Under the pieces are notes generated by a model. It saw only the letters and a list, made by a program, of their open reading frames with translations. It was not told the origin of the DNA and made no database searches. A program made the position numbers and the translations under genes. From assembly GCF_035083965.1 (NCBI RefSeq), contig NC_089724.1, positions 22,658,474 through 22,722,473 on the forward strand: 64,000 nt of DNA, in the 5' to 3' direction. Positions 57,507 through 64,000 of the stretch are shown piece by piece (positions within the stretch are counted from its first letter, which is position 1; each line of letters opens with the position of its first letter). This DNA comes from Branchiostoma lanceolatum. Taxonomy: Eukaryota > Chordata > Leptocardii > Amphioxiformes > Branchiostomatidae.

Positions 57507-60500
57507 ATGGACGTGGTTCTCTGTCAAGGACACGGTAAGGCGTAGTTTATGGCAATATCGTGTCACGGTGACGCTTGCTATTTTACTTCTAGCTACTGCA
57601 ACACAAGCCGACGCCGCTTCCAAGAAACGTCTTACGTGACCAAGAAGGGGGAGGGGGGCTACACTCTGGAATGCTATCGTCACTTGTTTTTGTATGGGCA
57701 AGGAGGTTAACCTTCTTGGTATGGGCATAGATAGGGCATAGGTATGGCCTTTTGCAATTCCTCGCCAAATTATGCAGACCTGCGCTCCTCTGTATCTACG
57801 AAGGACGTGAAGTCGTGGTTCCAAAAACATGTCAACTCATAGTTTGTTTTCGTCAGAGTAGGATGTTCTTCCAGTTTAGACCACTTTAGTCAGATAAATG
57901 ATTTATGACAGCCATGCAAGAAAAAGGAAGATAGCAGAAATGACACTTACCACGCTGAGATGCCGCTAACAGTAAATAGCAATGCCTTCTCGTGACCGCC
58001 CGGACTCCATCTGAAGCCAACGCACTGAGTTATGGGCGCGGGCATGACCACCGCGTGCAAAGTACCGATATGGCCATGGGCCCGCTACATGACGCACATG
58101 TAAACAACATGGGTGTTGACTAAAATGTTTGTTACCTCCGTATGGTAGTCCCTACGGTATGGACATGACATGCACGTGCTGGGAGGGTGACCCCTCACGT
58201 GTACAGATTATATGTAGGTTGTGACAAGTCGTGGTCTTTGATTTACAAAGTTTAAGTGTAAACCAAAAGCTAAGAACCTGTTATTGACCTGACCAATTTG
58301 TATGGGCACAGGGTAAAAAATACACATACTCTGTGTTCAAATATAAAACAACAACACAATGCCGTGACAACAGTGAGTGGTCAACGTTCAAGGTAAAAGT
58401 AGAGGGCAGCAATGTGTATAGTCAAGGATAATGTCCTTGGTATAGTCTATAGCCTACAGGGTAGATGACAATGACCAATTTGAAAGTTTTAAAACCAAGA
58501 ACTTTCCAAACCACACAACATTATACATGTACTGATGTAGCCTACCCTTTCAATGGCAACATCCCCTACTCTTGCCAAAACTCTCCTGCCAAAGAAAATG
58601 TTGAAATATAATATCAATAAGAAGATAATGTAATATGTGGAAAATAATTGTGGCGCTCCCACTAAATTCCGCACCGCATTACCTACCTTGCCCTGTGAAA
58701 TCTGATGCAGTATAAACATAAGTATGTTGCAGTGGAGATCTGTAAGATATATATATAGTAAGCTATACGTCATGGTTCATGTTAAGATATACCTGTTAAG
58801 CTTTACATACTTTTAAGTAAATGTATGATTAAAATCATACATCTTATAACTTTGCAATCTAGGCAAGCCATGTATGCTGAAGACTGGCCTTAGTGAGGGT
58901 CCAAACAAGGGGAAGAGTTTCTACATATGTTCTCAAATGCCCCAATCATGCGGATTCAACAAACATGTCAGGTGAGTTTGTGGCACAATATCAGTTTTTA
59001 TCCAGTAGACAAGGATTTGGATGTGAGTACGTCATGACTCATGATAGTATTAGGCCATGTTGATTTGATTATATCAATGACCTCTCTGGGAACCCTAAAA
59101 CTGATGCGAGCGTGCAAATAAAAAAAAACTTTTAAAAAAAAAGGTGCCTTCAGTAGGAAATCTACGAGGTCACTGGTCAGGGAGGTTGAACAGGTGACTT
59201 TTCCAAAATATCGTTTCATAAATATACGGCATATATTTGCTCAATTTATAGCTGCTTTGTATGATTTACAGTATGGTAGAAAACTTTTTTTATGGAAATA
59301 GACGAAAATTGATGCTCAGGCGGATGTCTTCCAATCAAATCAACATAGCCTAATACTATCATGAGTCATAGAAAAAAGAACATAAAGGGGTCTGGGACTT
59401 TGGGAGTAATTAACTACTGCACTCTCAATGTCACTTGTAAAATATGCAGTCCATTTTATCCACTGAGTTTGAATGGGATACTAGTAATGTTAAATGTTGG
59501 TATAAAGTTGTTCCATACAATGCTTGCTCCTCTGAACTTACAGCGTATAATATCCCTATTTCATGTAGATTAGATTAAATTTGGGAATTACATGTGTCAA
59601 TTCCTTGCTACGTTCCTTCCTATTTATTTGTATGTAAATGCATGTAGATTGGGTGGAGTAATCTTTGTGACCAATGTGTTACCTCTGTTCATTGTTATTA
59701 CCCAGCCTCCCTCCCTCTGGTTGCCTGAAGCATGCTGGGAAAACCACAGAGCTCCAGAGGATTCAGAGGGACAAGGAGACAGGCCAGAAGTGGTGAGAAA
59801 TGTCCAGCTGTTGTCAGCTTTATTTTTCTTCTGACAAATTCTATAGAATCAACATTGATTTCGTGAGATCCCCCTCACCCCCAGATTCTTCCTGTGCACC
59901 AAAATTGTGCACCAGTGCACCTATTCCCTAAAGTGAATTTCGAATGCTGCATCTTTATAGATAGCAGTGACATGTACATGCACACGCAACCTGAAATTTC
60001 TGCTTTTTCCTACAGGTTATATTACAGATGTCAGATTACGAAGGAAGCCACCAAGGGGAAGGGCTGGTGTGGGAAAGTTCCTCACCAGGGCACTGCAGAC
60101 AGGAGAGCCACCAAGACTGACCATGTCGATTCCAAGAAGCAGTGGCGATTGGTCCCACAAGTGACAACATCAGACAGTGATTCCTCAGAAGAATACGAGG
60201 ATGCTGCCCAATACCAGTCAAAACTGCCGTCGAAAAATCCATTCTGCAAAGAATCTAAAAAAGGAGGACAGATAGTTGGATCATCAGGAAAGAAGTTAGG
60301 TTTTTTGGAGAAAAAGGTGGAAAAAGAGAACTTGATTAAATATGTGGATAACAACAAGGTTGATAGTTATGATGGTAAGCATGTTGACCCTGGCAGGGAT
60401 AAGTCTGTGTCCTCTGGGAAGGGAGCTGTTGTCAGGGATGACCCAGCGTGTGCTGAAAGAGCTGGATCAAAGTCTCAGAGAGCAGGAGGAGGGGAAACAC

Positions 60501-63500
60501 TTCCCACAGAACAAAAAGTACTGAATACAAATGGCACGGAAGCTAGTGGGGTAGATACGAGGAAAGGCAAGAGCAGTGAAGGAAAGATGAGCGGGCAAGA
60601 ACATGCCAAACACGTCTTAACAGATTCTAAGACAGGCCAGATGGTGAATGTCTCAGGCAGCACAAAACAACCTCAGGCCAAAGAGAAAGAAGTTATTGTA
60701 CTTTCCGATGATGAAGATGCTCAAGTTACAAGTACACAAAGTGCCAAAATAAAGGTAAAACAGGATGCAATGCAGAAGCAGCCAGTTAAAGCAGATTCTG
60801 TCAAACCAAAACAGACAGTGCATGAAGGGCCTGAGACCCATCAGCCAATCACAGCAGTCCATATGAAGCAACATCCAATCACAGCCTTCCCAGGGTTCCA
60901 GCCTGCAAGTCAGCTGATGTCCCGAGCTGATGCAGCACTGCGGGCAGATCTGGTGGAGCAGTTACGCAAGAAGGAGGTAAGCAAAGTTTAACCATGGGCG
61001 ATAGGCCACCAAGTTTTTGTTGAAATCGCTGCTGTTTTGTTTAAACCCCAAATTGTGTGCTTGGTCCGCTGAAGGAGGATTTCTGATGATCATTATAACC
61101 TTTGTCTATAAATTTAGCTCATATGCATAGTCCGCGTGACGAACAGCATCAGTTGTTTACTTCCGTGTTCTGGTTACGGGAGCAGTTAGTTTGAACGAAA
61201 CTGTGGAACCGTCAAGGAACTTACTTCGTTAACTTTATAAAAAAAAGTGTTTACAAAGTACAGTCAAACCTGCCTAGGCGACCACCTTTTCAACGCGACC
61301 ACCTGGCCATGGCGACCGCTTTTTCTCGGTCCCGTAAATTTTCCCCATAGGCACAAGCATTAAGCTGCCTGCCCAAGGCGACCACCTGTCCAACGCGACC
61401 GCGACCGCCACGAATTGGGACCGCACAGAGCACAATCCCTGCCAATGGCGGCCGCCTAATTTTCAAGCGTGTGGTGACATCGGATAATTTTGCTGTCGGA
61501 TTTCACGGAAATGTTTTCAAGACTATGAAGGACAAAAATAAGGACAAAAATACATGGAATAGCAATGTTATAGCATCGATTCCTCCATGAAGTGTTTTAA
61601 TACCCTATAAATATTGTAAAGACAAATGTTTGTGATGTTGTTGTGCCTATCGTAGTCTTATAGTTTACCGCAAACTCAGTTAGGTTTAAACTCAATTTTC
61701 AAAACGAATACGTAGTGCATGGCGTCAAAAAGTCAGATTTCGCAGAAACTACTATCTATTTCTTGTATTTTCAACAAAAATCTGTCTGTGTCTTACTAAA
61801 TTCCGCCGAAAAATGACTTCGCGGCGGGCAAAACGTCGGGCGAGAAATATTGTTCCTTGGTCCCGACGCCATCTTGGATTTTGTCGCGGCCCGGATTTGG
61901 CGTACCGCTGACCTTTCTAAAACACGTTGCTTTTATGTATGAACATTTACGAATACTCTAGTTATTGATTTAAATTGATATTCTTATCATTTCCATGAAT
62001 CTCACAAACCTTTATTGGACGGTGTACGTTCTGCTGCACTGACTTATCTTTCGATGCGGTCGCACAGAGCTTGGCGGCGCGGCGCGACGAAATCACACCG
62101 TTCCGTTCCATCTTTAGTTGTCAGATCGAAAACTTTTTGCCCCTTTTATCCAGCGGTCGGCGCCCCAAAAAAGGCTTGGGTCAGCAGGTGTTTTCTAGGG
62201 ATTTGTCTTAGGCCTTAAAACTTCGATGATGTGCATGTGTGTGAGTGTGTACTATTTAATGTAACGTGTGAATGCGGGAGGGCGCAGTGCGATCATTGAG
62301 GCAACCATTGTTTTGTAGTCAAAATTATGACAAAAAATTTATACACGATGTAGCGGTATACAATTATTACGACGATGACGGAAAATGTAATTTTTGTAGG
62401 ATCTTTCTGTCAATGAGAATTGAACCTGGTGGGGGTCATGTTGTCTAAATTCACATGATTTTCCATCCATTTACGTACTGTAATAAACCTCGACCTGGAA
62501 ACATGTGAGTGGAATCCTCTTCATGGCGACCACCTGTACATCACGACCGTTTTTGCTCGGACCGCCGGGTGGTCGCCTTGGGCAGGTTTGACTGTAACAT
62601 CGATTTCAAAAAAACTCAGTACACACCCACATTATTTTATATTGATTGTACCAACACAGACACACTTTCAACCTCTGCATCTATGCTCTCTGGCTCTAAC
62701 TTCTTAGCCTTACACCTTGTCTTTTGCCAGACGGGGCATATCGTTGAAGAATGTCTTCCTTTTTTTGTCAGGACTTGGTGAAGAAGGTCCAGCTGTCTGT
62801 TCTTCCTGATGGAGGGAAGAAACTGAAGACGCAGATTGAGGACCTTGAAAAAGCTATCAAATCCATTGATCTTGGTTCAAGTCAAGGCCAACCTCAAGGT
62901 AAGTTCAACTTCAAAGTGATACTTATCTGTTGAGGAAGGGTCAACATCTGAGTACTTTCATGAAGTGAAACAACGTAAATAACTGGTGAAAGATGAGTTC
63001 CTTGGCTGAGATACATACAAGTTTTAGCACCTGAGGGTGGTGCAGGCAAGCTAAAATTACTTTGGGCATTTGTCAGTGATGTGATCCATTTTCACAGGTG
63101 CTTCTGGAATCCATGTTCGGCAGCAGCAGCCAAGTAAGCACCATCTTCAGGGGGACAGGAGGATCCTCCCCGCCCCTGCACAGCCCCTCCCTGCCCACGT
63201 CCTGCAGCAGATGTATGCCCCCCACCCCCAGGGGCAGACCCTGTACGGGGGGAGGATGACGGCCAACAGGCTGCAGCAGGTGGCAGGGGTGACTTCTGAG
63301 GCAATCGAGAGGCTGCACAAGTAAGGCTTTGTTCCCTCTGCTATCTTAGATACCTTACTAACATAGCAAGGAGGTTATGTCTAAACCAGCATCTGTTGTT
63401 TTGGCCTTGCCCTTGAGTTCCTTACCCCATTGTAAATATATTTATCTATAGTATGTGTCATAATATATTACTTTAAAAAGTAAAGCAATTTAATCTGTAC

Positions 63501-63802
63501 TTACTTCTCTGACCCACCAGTTTTTACCTCTAGACTACAGGTTTCATATTTATGCCCAACTTTTGGCTCACAAATTTTTCATTTTGTCAAAACATTCAGG
63601 CAAGGGTCCAGAGCATGTTGTGATCTTCTTATTGCGTTGACATGATTCTGTCAATGTTGCAGGTCCCTGGAATCCTGTCCACCCCCAGATGCTGAAATGG
63701 AGACTCCGGGCAGCCTGCGTGTGAGCCTGCTGCCCCATCAGCGGCAGGCCCTGGCCTGGCTCACCTGGAGGGAGGGGCAGCAGCCTTCTGGAGGGATTCT
63801 GG
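57507..63802 (+). CDS. TTF2: TTF2 (transcription termination factor 2), 5' part
   Basis: TTF2/lodestar is an SWI/SNF-family ATPase that releases RNA polymerase II transcripts. Seven exons fit in phase: 57507-57534, 58863-58971, 59706-59792, 60016-60976, 62772-62898, 63098-63320 and 63663-63802, giving 558 codons before the window ends. The N-terminus [18 protein letters not shown] followed by [11 protein letters not shown] is the GRF-type zinc finger (about residues 5-45). LYYRCQ...GWCGKVPHQ (about 76-95) matches the second N-terminal block. Residues of about 100-380 are low complexity. [20 protein letters not shown] and SLESCPPP precede the start of the SNF2 domain at [16 protein letters not shown] (about 534). 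ATP-binding and helicase motifs lie beyond the window. Confidence 0.93.
59034..59369. mobile_element. 336-bp foldback element, 37-bp inverted ends
   Basis: Arms 59034-59070 and 59333-59369 (ATGACTCATGATAGTATTAG... and its complement) match at 36 of 37 positions. Inner words GATGCGAGCGTGCAAATAAA and GACGAAAATTGATGC link it to the families at 37188, 44605 and 46831. It is located in TTF2 intron 2. Confidence 0.8.
59893..59935 (+). repeat. Fragment of the GTGCACC dispersed repeat
   Basis: TGTGCACCAAAATTGTGCAC followed by CAGTGCACCTATTCCC matches the 3' end of the 5691-5992 repeat. It is located in TTF2 intron 3. Confidence 0.55.
61261..62594. mobile_element. Tigger/pogo-like non-autonomous DNA transposon
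   Basis: The left end CAGTCAAACCTGCCTAGGCG and right end GCCTTGGGCAGGTTTGACTG are inverted repeats, flanked by TA on both sides (61259-61260 and 62595-62596). CAGT(C/T)(A/G)AACC ends with a TA target are typical of pogo/Tigger members of Tc1-mariner. CGACCACCTG.CCA.CGCGACC words form inner sub-terminal repeats. No transposase frame was seen in 1.3 kb. It lies in TTF2 intron 4. Confidence 0.75.
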
Positions 63803-63906
63803 GTGAGGAAACATGACAGATTTCATCCCAGAATTTTTGTAGGGCAATCCTGGAAAATATGTTTTATAGGTTATACATCTCTCAACAAGTCTAGAAATAG
63901 TGGTGT

Positions 63907-63962
63907 GGACTCGAGTCCAGAGGTTTAGGTTCAGGTCCGGACTTTCAAGTCCGGACCTGAAC
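63907..63962. repeat. Two adjacent perfect palindromes at the window end
   Basis: GGACTCGAGTCC at 63907-63918 (no spacer), then GTTCAGGTCCGGACTT at 63929-63944, which pairs exactly with 63947-63962 around a TC centre. Both share GGAC(T) words, suggesting a compact foldback unit in TTF2 intron 7. Confidence 0.75.
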
Positions 63963-64000
63963 AATAATTTTGGAATATTTTTATTACATGTGTTACATGT

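Overview
The window looks like nuclear DNA of an invertebrate deuterostome, most likely a cephalochordate (Branchiostoma-like). This is an inference. It rests on short exons with GT-AG introns of 0.2-4 kb, vertebrate-like orthologues (NOP56, SMIM19, TTF2, a matrix metalloproteinase), an acyltransferase of the glycerophosphocholine type, which as far as I know vertebrates lack, non-LTR reverse-transcriptase scraps, and many short terminal-inverted-repeat elements. No sequence search was possible. Exon models were built by hand from splice sites, reading-frame phase and family knowledge.

Layout. (1) 1-9.5 kb: gene-poor DNA with a reverse-transcriptase remnant, dispersed repeats and a decayed reading frame on the minus strand. 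(2) 9.58-16.93 kb: complete NOP56 (+, ten exons, 596 aa). Six introns carry copies of one box C/D snoRNA and another intron carries two SNORD21-like copies, giving eight snoRNA candidates in a gene that encodes a C/D snoRNP core protein. (3) 17-21 kb: one convincing but unidentified minus-strand terminal exon and a perfect 31-bp-arm palindrome. (4) 21.14-29.06 kb: a 7.9-kb element bounded by CACTG inverted termini and a TTG duplication (CACTA/EnSpm-like). It holds about 3.7 kb of a 60-bp satellite whose every unit can fold as a hairpin. (5) 30.6-36.7 kb: a 14-finger C2H2 zinc-finger gene (-) and SMIM19 (+), head to head. (6) 37.19-38.39 kb: an inverted-repeat element enclosing a two-exon, 142-aa gene (-). 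(7) 38.9-45.2 kb: a matrix metalloproteinase gene (-) with three sushi domains, a Pro/Thr stalk and a hydrophobic tail, whose catalytic Glu is replaced by Lys. (8) 49.1-56.3 kb: a glycerophosphocholine acyltransferase gene (-, ten exons, about 403 aa). (9) 57.5-63.8 kb: the first seven exons of TTF2 (+), cut off by the window end just after the start of its SNF2 ATPase.

Two gene pairs are divergent (zinc finger/SMIM19 and acyltransferase/TTF2) and may share promoters. The NOP56 start lies close behind a TCTCGCGAGA element and a CACGTG E-box, as expected for a growth-regulated ribosome-biogenesis gene. Introns and spacers are crowded with inverted-repeat elements of at least five families.
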